Part shown: one piece after another, positions 1-11,545 of the stretch
Layout of the letters: every line of letters begins with the position of its first letter
How positions within the stretch are numbered: the first letter of the stretch is position 1
Assembly (NCBI GenBank): GCA_031002005.1
Contig: JARYHS010009186.1
Location: 183,732,437-183,796,436 of the forward strand
Direction: 5' to 3'
Origin: Vandiemenella viatica
Taxonomy: Eukaryota; Arthropoda; Insecta; Orthoptera; Morabidae
DNA: 64,000 nucleotides
Notes under the pieces: generated by a model
Told to the model about the DNA's origin: nothing
What the model saw: only the letters and a program-made list of their open reading frames with translations
Databases searched by the model: none
Translations under genes and position numbers: made by a program

Positions 1-319
1 AGTCACCAAGAAAAGTGAGTTGATCTGTTTTGTTACAGGCTAATGGAATTAAATGCTGTGTTGTGCTTCTTCGGGTAACGTATACATACCTATAAGCTGA
101 ATAGTGTGGGCAGTGTATCTGTAATAGAATAGTATATGGTAGCAACTCATAGCGTTAGGTACATAATATGCTGTTAATCTTTTAGCTAACAACGGGCAGT
201 AGAAGACATCCAGCAATACCGTATCACCCAGGAAATAAATGGCACCCTAACTTACCCTTCGGCCTTATAGAAAGCAGTATTTTGCAGTAAGAAAATGTGG
301 GAACTAAAGTGATTGAGGC

Positions 320-760
320 GCAGAAGAAGTTGCCAAGTTAACCTGTAACAAGGTCGACAAGATCCTGTCCCCGTCTCACAGTCTGACCTCGCTTCATCGT
401 TCGTATAGAAAGCTCTTTGATGCCTGAAAAAGGCTGAAAGTTGAGAGCAATGAGGCCCAATTGGTCAAGCTGACCTTACAGCCGTGGAGTAGCTTCTACC
501 GGCTCTCTAGGAAGGATGAGGTTACTAACCTCCGCCTAGGGCACTGCCCTACGATGCGTGGTAACCAGCGATAAGAAGACCGACAAAATTCTGATATTTT
601 TCGCTACCTTTAACGATATCTCGCATTGTGACTCATTTTCAACATTAGGAGCAGATTTTGTCCTTGCTGATGATGTAGACCTTTTTTCAAATAAATACCA
701 TAGCAACGTTGCTCTAGTTTTAAATTTCGATGTCTCGTCTAAAGTTTGTGAGTAGACCAA
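320..760 (+). pseudogene. LINE fragment, C-terminal end of a jockey/I-like ORF2
   Basis: One frame across 327-560 gives a Ser/His-rich linker followed by WSSFYRLSRKDEVTNLRLGH. That resembles the conserved W...SR..E...LRIGH segment found after the RNase H domain in jockey/I-group LINEs. A second frame at 560-752 gives an ADFVLADDVDLFSN stretch like the family's terminal LF.FL region. It is frameshifted and truncated, and homology is weak but the order is right. The 1-320 stretch before it shows nothing recognisable. Confidence 0.4.
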
Positions 761-1574
761 CGTAACTTTCATTTTGGTTGGGTCGAATATTTACAGGCTG
801 TCGTATATTCCCAATTTTTTTTTTTCATCGTTTTATTTTCTTTCTAAGGATTGTGTGCTGTATAATCTGGTTGGCGTATTTACAACTATGTACTTACAAA
901 TTTTACTATTTCTCTGTAATGTTGGTCTTATTTGCTGCATTATCAGACGGCTTTTAGCGTATGTTATACCAGCACTGATTTTATTCTCTTGTAAGCCATA
1001 TTGACGTTATTTTATGTATTATTATTTGGGGTCACGAATAACCACGTCATCAGTGCATCGTAAAGCAGCAAAAACGAGAACAAAATGTTCACCACATAGG
1101 TTATACGAATGTTTTCTGCCACACGTATAGTCTATCACTTCGAGAGGCGTTGCTAAGCTACAGGCAGGCTTACCTTACGTAAATAGTCTTTCCTGCAACG
1201 TCCAAGGTCGACGGAGATCACGTGCTGACATTCACACAGGCGTGGCCACAGAAACGTCGTAAGGGGCTGCAAGAACAATCCCAGGCAGTCTGATGAACAG
1301 CATCAAAGCAAGCCTACACATAACTAGATGATCTATAACTTTACAATCAGGCATTTGTCCCTATTTTATAGCAGCTACAATATATTTTTGTTGCTGTTTT
1401 CTGTTTAGCTGAATAAGTTCAACAGTCCAACATGAATTACTTTCAGAAAATTGATAGAAGGTACTACAAAAACGTCAACCAAGGTACATATACTGCACAG
1501 AACAACTTTTTTCTGTCTTCCCCTATTGCCCTTTCCAGTTTCCGATGCTGGTATTAATTTTAAGTAAATACTTC
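761..1574. other. Stretch without recognisable gene
   Basis: AT-rich sequence with short T runs. No conserved protein motif, repeat end or RNA gene was seen. The first part may be the 3' tail of the preceding LINE. Confidence 0.3.
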
Positions 1575-2857
1575 TATAGTAGGATTACCAGACGTCCCCG
1601 TTTATCGGGAACACTCCCCGTATTTAGCTCTATGTCGCTGGAAAGATTTTGTCCCCACAATGTCCCCGGATTTTTACTGTTGTCACCAGAAATATTTTTT
1701 TTAATCAAGCGAGAGTTTTTTAAAAGCCCTGATTTGCTAATGCATTCGTTTAAAGAAATAATACGAAGCGCACTTCTTTCCTTGTATGTGCCTAGGAATA
1801 AAAGAAAATTACAACGATGCTGCGTCCATGGAATTTCTTTCCTCCATGGCTGCATCTTGGACACAACATATTTGGAAAATCATGTTTCCTTGCTGTGTGC
1901 AACAAGTCTGTCTGTGTTTCCTCTATGGAATTGGTAGATTATTTCTATCGCGATAAGTACTAGGAGTAAAGGTCACAATTTCTTGCTATCAATTTCTTCA
2001 AATTCTTTTTACTATAAATTCATCTATATCATCTGAATTTATGGATTAACGGTACAAGTCAGTGCTGAGTATTTCTTCCCAACAATTCAACGTTGAACCT
2101 ATTAGTATAAATCAATTCGCATTTTATCCGGTCTGTAAAAGGAGTACAAAACAAGTAATACAATGATAATGACTTATACTCTTTGTACTTATGGAAGATT
2201 TAATACTGACAATATGTACTTTTCCGCTACAACTAGCTATTGTTATATTAAATTCAGTAGTTCCAAATGGGTTTAATTTTCTCGTTACCTCTTTATGTTA
2301 GGCTCTATTTTATTGGTGTCCCGCTCCATTAATGATTAATTTCCGTATTGGTATTTTGGCAGTTTTAGCTCCTTCTGTTTCGGAGTCAAGCTATTTTCTA
2401 ATAGCTGGGGTTGACAACACAACATTTCCCGGCGTTGTGAACTTTGCTTGTTGTTGTGGTGAAGCCTGATTTCACGCAAGTTGTTTTGATACTGTGGTTT
2501 TAGTGTTTTAACGATGTCTTCATCTAACAAAAGAAAATGTGACGTTAGTGATGGAATGCTGAGCGATTTTCCATTTACTACGCGAGGAAAATATGAGAGC
2601 ACCGTGTTTTCTTCGTTATGTGAAGCACTAATCACCGTTAGCAGTGGAGGAAGAACCTCCATTACAGAACATGTGGATACGAAACGACACAAAAATGCCG
2701 TTCTTCGCGTCAGCAACGACACGAAAGTGTCTCAGTTTATCAGGACGGTCATGCCATATAAAAATGATAGGAATATTGCACTTGAAGAAGGAACGTTTGC
2801 TTTTCAATGCCGAAAGCGTCCCCGGATTCGGAGAAAAATTCTGGTAACCCTATTATA
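1575..2857 (+). mobile_element. Decayed hAT/ZBED-type DNA transposon
   Basis: Imperfect terminal inverted repeats: the left end reads TATAGTAGGATTACCAGA, and the right end, reverse-complemented, reads TATAATAGGGTTACCAGA. A GTCCCCG motif lies just inside both ends. The element is about 1.28 kb and too short to be autonomous. It contains the BED-finger-like ORF listed separately, whose 3' part runs into the right end. Assignment to hAT rests on that protein and is tentative. Confidence 0.55.
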
Positions 2858-2960
2858 CAGGCAATGTTTGGACGGGGGTAAATCTATGAGTTCGCAACTT
2901 CTCGTCACCGACTTACTACGACGTGTTGCGGGTATGAAATGTGCGTTGGAAGTGTTTTGA
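2514..2960 (+). pseudogene. Truncated ZBED/hAT-type protein
   Basis: 148-codon open frame. Residues 1-70 contain a Lys/Arg-rich start, SDGMLSDFPF, then a degraded zinc-finger region ending SSGGRTSITEHVDTKRHKNA. That matches the sHGGR.DI..H...KKHK pattern of BED-like fingers in transposon-derived proteins. One of the expected paired cysteines appears lost. The 3' end reads through the transposon terminus into flanking DNA, so the last ~50 residues are not native. It is probably not a functional gene. Confidence 0.5.
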
Positions 2961-3289
2961 ATACGTCAAATATTATGAGTTTGCTTCTCCAACATACTGT
3001 AAAAGCAGTATGTCTGTAGTTGTAAGTATGACGTATTGAGCTTGGACAGCAGTGAAAGTGTAGATTAAACTTGTATCTAATGTATAAAAATGAAAGTTTT
3101 TTTTTCTTTTCCCAATGTTCTTCATACAAACACACAGTTTTTACTCTACATTGATGGACCTTTATAAATGTATACTTTAAAACAATCCTCATGTCCCTCA
3201 CCCCCCCTCCTTCTTCCTTAATTTCTGTCAACCTTGATCATACATACTCACAGTTTTTATCCAATTTGATAGTACTCAGCACCCGTATA

Positions 3290-4650
3290 CTAAAAAAAAA
3301 ATGTAGAAAAGGTGGTCTGGAAGATCAGTGGGCTGCATTACTGGTCCATGTTACGAAACAAGTTTCCAGAGATTCTTAATGGCATATGGACCAAGCCAAA
3401 TCTTCCCACCGCCTTCACGGAGCCAAAGGAAAACAAATCAAACATATCAATGAAATATGATCAATAACATTTTTAAATTCATATTTTAAAGTACTAACAA
3501 GAATCCTCATTACTAGATTGAAACACACTATGGCGAAAATCTTAGGACCTCACCAAACCAGTGCCATCCTCTGACGAAACATCTTGAATACTCTGTGCGA
3601 ATATCGCAACATCATCAGCATAAACTGTGAAAAACAGTCTCCATGAGCTTCTCGACTTAAAAAAAAAACATTTGATCGAATTTAGCACAATTACATCATA
3701 AAAATCATGGAACATAAAGTCTTTGGATTCATGGAAACAATAAAGAAAATCATTACATGCACACATTCAAAACTTCTCATAAATGGACATCTGTCAGCGC
3801 CCGTCAAGATAGAAAGATTGACAAGACACGGATGTCCACTATCAATTATTCTGTACGCAGTGGCAACGGAGCCTCTCCTTGAAAAAAGCCACCAAAATTT
3901 AAATGGTATAAATCTTAATGGATACAAATTTACACGCAGAGGATACGCAGACGACATATGCATAGCCCAAACTTCAGCGGAGCACATAATCACAACGTTC
4001 ATTCATGCAACAGGTGCCAAAAAGAAAACAGCACTGCTCCAAATAAGTATGGGAAAGATAACACCTCCTGGTATGAGCAAGTAGAGGAACATAAGGCTTT
4101 AGGGATTATTTTTGAAAAGAACATTCTGAAGACCATAACCAAAAACTGGATTATAATATTACCTAAAATCAGGGCTGTTATAACATGCACTGTGATAGAG
4201 ACCTGGATGCAATACAGAAGGCAATAATCACATAAGTGTCTTTATTGAGTAAAATTGATTACTACGCCTTAAGTACTGCCAATACCTGACACAATTGCAG
4301 ATCGAATACAGAATCTGCTTGGGTGGTTCACAAGCGGGTGTAAGATCTTTAAAACAGCGTTCAAAACAATGACTCTACTCCTAGGTAAAGGAGGCATAGG
4401 AATGATAGGCGTACGCGAAATATGCTGCGCATTATTCTTCAAGAAATCCATAACGAAAGCCGTAAATGACCCAAACAATTCAACAAAAAACCTGTTAAAC
4501 GAGACCAAACCAGTCACTGAGGAAATACCATTCAACATGGCCTCGATAATGTTCACCTTACCACAAATGAGAAAATTCCACCTCGAAACAATCTATGGAG
4601 AACCAAAGGATGCACTTTACATAACAAGACAACAAAATAGATTTAGATAA
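3290..4650 (+). pseudogene. LINE fragment, L1/Tx1-like reverse transcriptase
   Basis: Frameshifted pieces follow one another in ORF2 order: a Gly-Gly-Leu...Trp-Ala-Ala-Leu-Leu start, FLNSYFKVLTRILITRLKH (the N-S.YK.LT..L..RL motif), ILGPHQTSA, then RHGCPLSIILYAVATEPL and GYADDICIA (the catalytic YADD). A downstream piece has LGKGGIGMIG, matching the GG.G. motif of L1/Tx1-group proteins. Many stops; a dead copy. The 2,858-3,290 interval before it shows only poly-A/T and low-complexity DNA. Confidence 0.7.
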
Positions 4651-5375
4651 TAATCATATCACAGAATCAAAATCGAAGTTAAAAATCCATAGAGAAACAA
4701 CTCTAAACTCTAAAATACAATCCTTGTGGTATGACGTCATAAATGACAACATCTCAACTAACAGCAACCAAATGACAAGGGCAGAAAATGTGGGAATACT
4801 GACACACTGATGCACAGAATTACGTGTGACCAAAACCAGAGAATATGGACCTGTGCAATGTGAAGAATAGCCTCCCTTGACGGAACATCCCCTTTAACTG
4901 TGAGTATCCAGGAAATATTGAAACCCGACAAATTGAGATATCCTGAAACGAAACACAATATGGTACGATGGATACAAGGCCAAATCCTACAAACAGAAAA
5001 GACTATCTATGACGAATATATAGCACATATGAATATTCTTTATTACGAAATAATCCAAAATTAATATTATGCTTGATATAATAATGACGGAATCATTCGA
5101 ATGATCACAACTTAACCAAATAAAACTGTTTATGCAGCCTGTCAAGGACAAAGGAAAGATTCATTGAGTCAAAGGAACAAGATGTACCAAACTGAGTCAA
5201 ACTGAAACATTTAGAACCTGATAAAAGTCCAACTGATGGAAAATGCCATTAATAAATACAAATCTGAAAAAGAGAATAATAAAAACCAAATACATTATAA
5301 AATGGTTTAGAGCCAGGCAAAGAGCTAACCATTGGCGTGCAAAAGGTAAGGCTAAAGGGGAGGAAGGAGACTTCC
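4651..5375. other. Probable 3' remnant of the preceding LINE; no gene
   Basis: A-rich sequence with short open stretches and no motif that I recognise. It ends in a C-run/A-run low-complexity patch at about 5,371-5,390. Confidence 0.3.
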
Positions 5376-5379
5376 CCCC

Positions 5380-5475
5380 CCCCCAAAAAAAGCTGTTAAG
5401 GCGCTTGCTTCCGAAAGTTTCACTCTCGGGTCGTGGGTTCAAATCCCGTAGTGAGCTGGAATTTTTGGGAGTCAT
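5380..5475 (+). repeat. tRNA-derived SINE head
   Basis: Contains GTTAAGGCGCTTGCTTCCGA and GGTTCAAATCCC, which look like tRNA A-box-side and B-box (TPsiC) sequence. The flanks do not fold as a complete tRNA, and the same organisation recurs in the other SINE copies of this window. It was called a SINE head, not a tRNA gene. Confidence 0.5.
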
Positions 5476-6990
5476 ATTTGATTATATGAATAACAAGGCA
5501 CCTGAAGAGGATGGCATCATTGCGGAAGCCCTTAAAGTAGGCGGAAGTACTATCGCAGAGGCCATACACCGAATCCTGACTGACTGCTGGGAAACCAGAA
5601 GAATACCTGACGAATGGAGGACAGTAATAATACACCCCCTGTTCATATAAGGAGACAGAGTTGATGTCAACTACTATCTGGGAATATCACTGTTACCTAT
5701 AGCCTACAAAGTTCTGTCTAGGATTTTATTGGACAGAAACAGTGTGGCCACACGATTCGTGAATATCAGGGAGGATCTCGGCGAAGACGCTCTAAAAACA
5801 ATTCTTCAATCAAAACGTATGAAAAGTGTGAACGATGCTGTAATATTCGTGGACTTCAAGAAGGCTTACGATTAGCTTGACCACCAAACACCCTTCACAG
5901 TGCTGCGAGAGTGTGGTGTAGATTATAAAATACGCATTCTCATCGAAAAAACATTCAGAGACACCTCTTCCAAAGTGAAATTCAGAGAAGAACGGTCCCG
6001 GAGTTTCAAGGTTACAACTGGAGTCGCACAAGGAGATGGCCTCTCATCCATTCTGTTCAATCTGGTGCTCGACAAAGTAATCAGAACCCGGGAATTTGCA
6101 CTGAATTGGAATCATACCAGTCACCATTGAAACCGAAACACGAAAGATCGAAATCAGGAGCCTGGCTTTCACAGATGGCAACGCAGTCCTAACCAATGCC
6201 TCTAAGGATGCTGCCACTGCTTTTCAAACCCCACACGAGATAGTGGAGTAGACAGGACTAGAGATATTGTACGAAAATACCAAGTACTTCGAGAGTCGGC
6301 ACCACAGGAAATCCCCGTTGATGACCGCCCATGGCAAGATTGTAAAAAATCGATCGATTCCGGTTCGTTGGTGAATGGGTCCACCCCAACGTAGAGATGG
6401 AACCTCCATCTTAGATGTGTTAAACTCAACACAGCATATCAGCTGTCGCGATATCATTACAACAAGAAGTGTATTTCGAAGAATGCTAAAATCTGTCATT
6501 ACAAAACTGTTTGTCAGACCTCAGTTCTTATATGCTGCGGAGACCTTGTTGATGAACAGGAAAGGAACCATGAATGACCTGGAAAAAGCTTAAAGACGTA
6601 TCCTGAGGAAAATTCATGGGCCAAGAGTGCTTCCGGATGGAACATAGCGACTGAAAGCGAACTGCGAATTGTACCAACTGTTGGAAACGGCTAACACCAG
6701 CATGCGACTTAGGTGGCTGAAGTTTTACGGGCACCTTCTGAGAATGGACAGCAACAGGCTTACCAAGGAGGTCTTCTAAATTATAAGACAGGAAGCTTGA
6801 GGCTCAATGAGGTACAAAAAGATTTGGACTCCGCTGGGATTTCCGACACTGATTTTTCAGATCGCTCCAAATTTTGTAATATGGTTAACTCCTGGCATCC
6901 TTCACCAAAACATTACTAAATCTCGGAAACCCATCTCACAGTAGAGAAAGGAAAAATTATTAGCTGCACTTAAAAGGTATTGGGAACAAA
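5476..6990 (+). pseudogene. LINE fragment, RTE-like reverse transcriptase
   Basis: Ordered, frameshifted pieces of an RTE-type RT: NNKAPEEDGIIAEALKVGG (the KAPG.DGI.AE.LK motif), then a W...R.IPDEW..VIIHPL segment, then NYYLGISLLPIAYKVLSRIL. Next come VDFKKAYD, TTGVAQGDGLSSILFNLVLD, and a terminal part with LRWLKFYGHLLRM (the W.GH..RM motif). The catalytic YADD has decayed to a different sequence near 6,170, and several stops are present. Inactive. Confidence 0.8.
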
Positions 6991-7059
6991 GGCGAGCATC
7001 AAGAAAGAAGTAGTTATAAGCGTTCCATAGTGGGCTTGAATCAGTAATAATATATGAAC

Positions 7060-7215
7060 TACGTCGGGACATTTCATAGTTTTAATTTCACGTTAAACTG
7101 TAGGCCCATGAGAAAAGCAGTTGGCTTTCCTGCCTATGACGCAATAGTTTGGTACATCTCCTTCTGGAAGATTCGATCAACCTTCGGGTTGTGGACTAAG
7201 TTAGATTTATCTTTT
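7060..7215 (+). repeat. SINE tail fragment
   Basis: Contains ttaaactgtaggcccatg and caaccttcgggttgtgga, both found in the same order in the fuller SINE at 36.2-36.5 kb. It is truncated at the 5' side and lacks a tRNA head. Confidence 0.45.
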
Positions 7216-7304
7216 TTAAATGAAAACTTCTTTAGGCTCGTTGGGCGATTTTTAGATGAGAGAAATATTATGAGTTCACATCACCGACATGCTAATGTTA
7301 ACAC

Positions 7305-7575
7305 TATACCCGCTGCGGCCAGGTGGTTCACTGGTTAAGTTGTCTGGGTGGAGAACAAAAGCTCCCCGGTTCAAATCCTTGTCTCGGCGCGGATTTTCAT
7401 AGACCCACAACCCGTCCTTCACCTCCGGCATAGCTTGCTGTGTAATGTGAAGTATGTCAGAATGTTTCAGTGGTTTGGATAACACGTTAAACTGTAGGTT
7501 CCCTGTACCTGCCGGGTTAGGTTAAGGCGGCTTAGACACGGGCGGAAAACGCAGCCAACATAAACCCTGTCACTA
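7305..7575 (+). repeat. tRNA-derived SINE, family 1
   Basis: The head has a tRNA-like box pair ending in CGGTTCAAATCCTTG. A body follows with the family markers gctgtgtaatgtgaagta and cacgttaaactgtaggtt. The same head-body-marker order recurs at 36.2 kb (plus strand) and 43.1-43.3 kb (minus), which establishes an interspersed family. Confidence 0.7.
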
Positions 7576-8585
7576 GATCATTACGACCAAACTGAATTAT
7601 TATTATTTAGTTTATCTGTAGCTATTACTATGACGTGTTACGCGTATTATAGTCATAGTTTTAAGTTTTCACTTCTGCCAGCAATACACAAGCACCACCA
7701 CTTCTATTTAATTACTATCTATTGTACACAACATACCTAGAGTTTCGAAATGTACTATTTTCCTTTTCACTGTAGAACATATCATCTAAACTAAAAATGA
7801 TAGTATTCTGTTTTCATACAAAAATACCAAAACTGATTAACTAATTTTGTATATTATTTATGATACATAATACAAATCATTAGATTTTAGGACTACCTTT
7901 TTTTTTTTAAAAAAAAAAAAAAAAACTGCTTTGTTGGTTTATGTGAAATAATGCAAGGAAGAGATGATATATTCGAGTCCTACTCTAAAACCGGAAAATG
8001 TAAACAGTGAAATTCAAACAAACGTATTCTCCTAATTCAGCAATAAGTACAACCTGACGGATAAAATATAATTAATGATTTCATCATGACTTTATCGAAA
8101 AATTTTGTTTGGCGTGTTTGATTGAAATTTTGATTCATTAAATATTTGACAAACATGTTTCACCGTTTTCGGACCGTGTTTGTCAAAAAACCATCAGTTT
8201 GTTACTAGCTTTCAAGCGCACACCATTTCAGAGAAAACAGCAGTTTGTTTCTTTCTGCGGTGTGGAAAATCAAATAAAAAGAATATATGAACAAAAACGA
8301 AGAAAGTCAAACATTAAAAAAAGAACTCGATGCATTAAAAAATCAGCCCTCAAAATATAACCGAAGAAGATATAAAAACAGGATAAATATTTTTAATATG
8401 TCGATTAGAAGGGTGTGTTGCTTTTCAGGTATACGACGAAGTAATTGCTTTGTAGTTTCAACATAGTAGTTTCAGTCCCTTGGTCAGCTAAAGTAACGAT
8501 AGCAGCTATCAATGGAACTGCTTTGTCATATTCGGAATTTCTCAAACAGCATTTCTCGGATCCGTGGTTTAGGCGGTGCTATTCG
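7576..8585. other. AT-rich stretch without recognisable gene
   Basis: Contains a T-run running into an A-run near 7,890-7,926. No conserved protein motif on either strand. Confidence 0.3.
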
Positions 8586-8589
8586 CCTG

Positions 8590-8840
8590 TGACATCAGTG
8601 GTAGCGACGGTTAACGATGTGGATGAGTGGACATAGCATTCGGGAGGACGCTGATTCAAGTTTCCGATCAACCAGCCAGATTTCGGTTTTCCAAGATTTC
8701 CCGGAATCATACGTGGCGAATGTTGGAGAATGGTTCCTGAAAAAAAGCTATGGCTGAATTTCTTCCCGTTACCTGCCTCTCATCCACACGCAGTCTTAAT
8801 GATCCCCACTGCAACATGTCGTAAAACTCGAAGCGAAAAA
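8590..8840 (+). repeat. tRNA-derived SINE, family 2
   Basis: Head-like region, then gattcaagtttccgat and the marker segment cggttttccaagatttccc, aatgttggagaatggttcct, aatttcttcccgtt. Fuller copies of this family sit at 10.46, 51.8 (minus), 45.9 and 53.4 kb. The 8,841-9,430 stretch after it is AT-rich with nothing recognised. Confidence 0.55.
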
Positions 8841-9429
8841 CAAAAATAAAACGACAGTGACTCTGAATGATACTGTTTCATCTTGTTTTTTCCACTGCAC
8901 TATATTTGCAGTGTTAACACGTTTAAAAAATAAACACTTAATTTTTTTTAAAAAACTTTTAAGCCTGTTTGGTATATAGTATAAATCATTTTAATTTTCC
9001 ATTGCATCATCCTGTTTACGATAGCTCCGTTTTTCTTTCTTTTCTGGTAAGTAGTTTTTGTCTATTAGTTTCGATTTAGTAAAGTTGACAGAATTTTGAT
9101 TTATGTTGATTGAAATAAAAAAATTATTTTGAAAATAACTTTGCGTAGTAAAGTTTAAGCTTGGTCCCCGAATAGATCAATACTGAAAATTTTGTTAAGG
9201 CAATTCGAAGATAAAAGTGTTATGGATTTTTCTTTAGGATTGAGAAAAGAGACCATTCCACCATTGTCAGTACCAAAGAAGCAATGTTCTCATTTCATTT
9301 AAAGAGCGCTTGACATAAAATTAGGGCCCTTCGTGATCCCTGTCAAAAGCACGGTATGTTTAACCGAAAACTATTGGACAAAGAAAGAAATGCCCCCTCT
9401 TGCGGCCGAGTATCTAGCAACATATAACC

Positions 9430-10250
9430 TACGTGCCCGAATGCACCAGACTAAATAAATTTCCTTCTTTGCGGCCCCGTACTGTGACACCATCACAACA
9501 TTGGAGGTACATATAGACACCGAAGATTCCACCCATTTGTAAAATTACAAAGCAAGTGTGTTCCAGTTCCTCCACAACCGAGCCCATATGGAACAAATAT
9601 ACACGGATGGTTCCAATTTTTCTGATGCTACCGGATGCTCCTTTTACATACCAAAATCAGAAGACAAGGGGGCCTTCAAGTTACCAGTGAACAGGCAGCT
9701 TGGAAGCACTTAAATACGCCAAGATTTCTCACGTTATAAACTTCATAATTTTATCCGACTCAACATCGGCACTGTCCCTACTAAAAAACCATCACAGGCA
9801 ATGGCAGAATGACCCTCGAGTATATGATACCGAGAGAGTGGTTCAAGAGTTTAGACGCTCTAACAAGACATTGAAATTTCAGTGTGTTAAAGCACACTGT
9901 AATCTTTTAGGAAACGAGATGCCAAGCAAGCTGCTGATGGATATTGTTGATTAGACCGGTTTCCAAAGAGCAGCTAGCTCTCAAGGACGTGCTGTTTTGT
10001 ACAGGGCGCGTGATTTCTGATTTACATGATGTTCCGAAAAACAGAAAAAGAATATTCCTTGAGTTGCGTAAGTTTGTTCAAAATATTACGACGATTATTA
10101 ATTTCGTCAGAGATAAATTTAGTTTAAATGAAATTAAGAAATTAATGCTTATATTAAAGTTAATGCACTATCCAACATGTCTATGCCCTGGTCTCAACAT
10201 GTTTTTTAATAACCGTATGCAATGCCTGGCCGCTAAAACCAAAGAATGAG
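9430..10250 (+). pseudogene. LINE fragment with RNase H domain (jockey/R1/I-like)
   Basis: Frame pieces give IYTDGSNFSDATGCSFYI, the first catalytic strand (YTDGS) of a LINE RNase H. Then come FIILSDSTSALSLLKN (SDS..AL) and FQCVKAHCNLLGNE, where the family has W.P.H.GI.GNE. The terminal H...GNE is kept but the Trp and Pro have changed. Stops separate the parts. The following 101-codon frame to 10,249 is open but unrecognised. Confidence 0.65.
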
Positions 10251-10454
10251 GAATCTACTGTCTAATTGATTTTTCTGATGTGACAGAAAAAAGTATCTTT
10301 TGGTATGGCATTTTTTGAAGTAGTGTCAGTTCATTAAGACAACATGGCTTTCAATAAATTAAATTCATTACTTCCTGAACACGTAATGTAATAACTAATT
10401 ATAGGTTTAGTTACCGTCATTATGACTACAGTGGATGTTTTCGCGGCTTTGGAT

Positions 10455-10695
10455 CTTGTAAGTCGACGATAGTACCGAGCCCAGTGTGTGAACAGGGATG
10501 CTAGTTCCTGGCATTTGCAAGAATGGGGTCCGAACCTTCCGCACCATCCAAATTTAGGTTTTCCAAGGTTTCCCTAAATCCTCCAAGCGTGTACTGGGAC
10601 AGTTCCTTCAAAAAGGCCATGGCCAAATTTCTTCAAGTTTCTTCTCTATAATCTCTGTAATGACCTAGATGTCGACCAGGTGTAAAGCACTTAGT
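10455..10695 (+). repeat. tRNA-derived SINE, family 2
   Basis: Contains taggttttccaaggtttccc, tactgggacagttccttc, aatttcttcaagtttctt and aatgacctagatgtcgacca. This is the same order as the copies at 8.6, 51.8 and 53.4 kb. The 10,696-11,115 stretch that follows has no recognisable feature. Confidence 0.6.
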
Positions 10696-11117
10696 AGAAA
10701 CTTTCGTTTTCTGGAACTTTTACGTACACTCTGGACACAACATCTGTCACATTTATTGAAAATATTCTGGGTATGCCACGTTGTTCATTTGATAATCTAA
10801 GCTTTCAGCTGCAATTCTACAGCTGTCATACTGTTTGATGTTAGCTATCGAATTATGATTGTAAGAAGTTCCCATGTGGCCCATAGTAGAAATTCGTCAG
10901 CCTAAAATGGATTAAAATCTAACTCTATCGCACTATATACTTTACGTATCAAATGTAACTAAAGGACTGTGAAGTAGCTAATAAGGAACTTTTACAGGCG
11001 GATTATCTTGGCCAGCTTGCAAACATGTGAGGGGATGTAAGACTGAAATTTTTCGTTGCATCAAGCTGAGATGGCAAGTTTTTTGGAGGCATTCCATTGT
11101 TCTCAAATCTAACACGT

Positions 11118-11545
11118 CCACAAATTTTAAGCAAATAATTTACGACCATTCATTCTTCCTGTGATAACTTTCGGCTGTGAGACCTGCACATAAAACGAAT
11201 TTGTTAAAAGAAATCTTAGAACAACATAGGGAGTTACGGAAATCTCAATGCTACGTTTAACTAAAAAGACAAGAAGAAAGCAACCGACATTAGATCAGTC
11301 ACAAGGATCACAGACATCTTGGAGAAGATATTTTCCTTGAAGTGTCAATGGGCCGTCCATGTTCCGCGGATAAAGACGAAAGATGGACAAAAGTAGTGCT
11401 AGAGTGTAGCGCCAGAAAACGAGAGGAAGACAGGCAGACCGATAGGTCAAGAAAGGGTTGTTGGAGTTAATTGGCAGAGGATCGCCCACGATCGATCGAA
11501 TTGGAGAAGACTGGTCAAGCTCTATGTGAACACATAACATTACGA
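11118..11545 (+). pseudogene. LINE C-terminal fragment (W.GH..R / GRP type)
   Basis: One frame reads ILPVITFGCETCT, the TYG.E.WT segment after the RT domain. Another reads KWAVHVPRIK, then ERKTGRPIG and NWQRIAHDRSNWRRLV. These are the W.GH..R, GRP and NW...A.DR..W..L motifs that end many RTE-like polyproteins. Frameshifted and 5' truncated. Confidence 0.65.

Noticed and set aside
5380..5475. Possible tRNA gene
   Set aside because: Box-like sequences are present but no complete cloverleaf can be formed, and similar heads recur as parts of SINEs.
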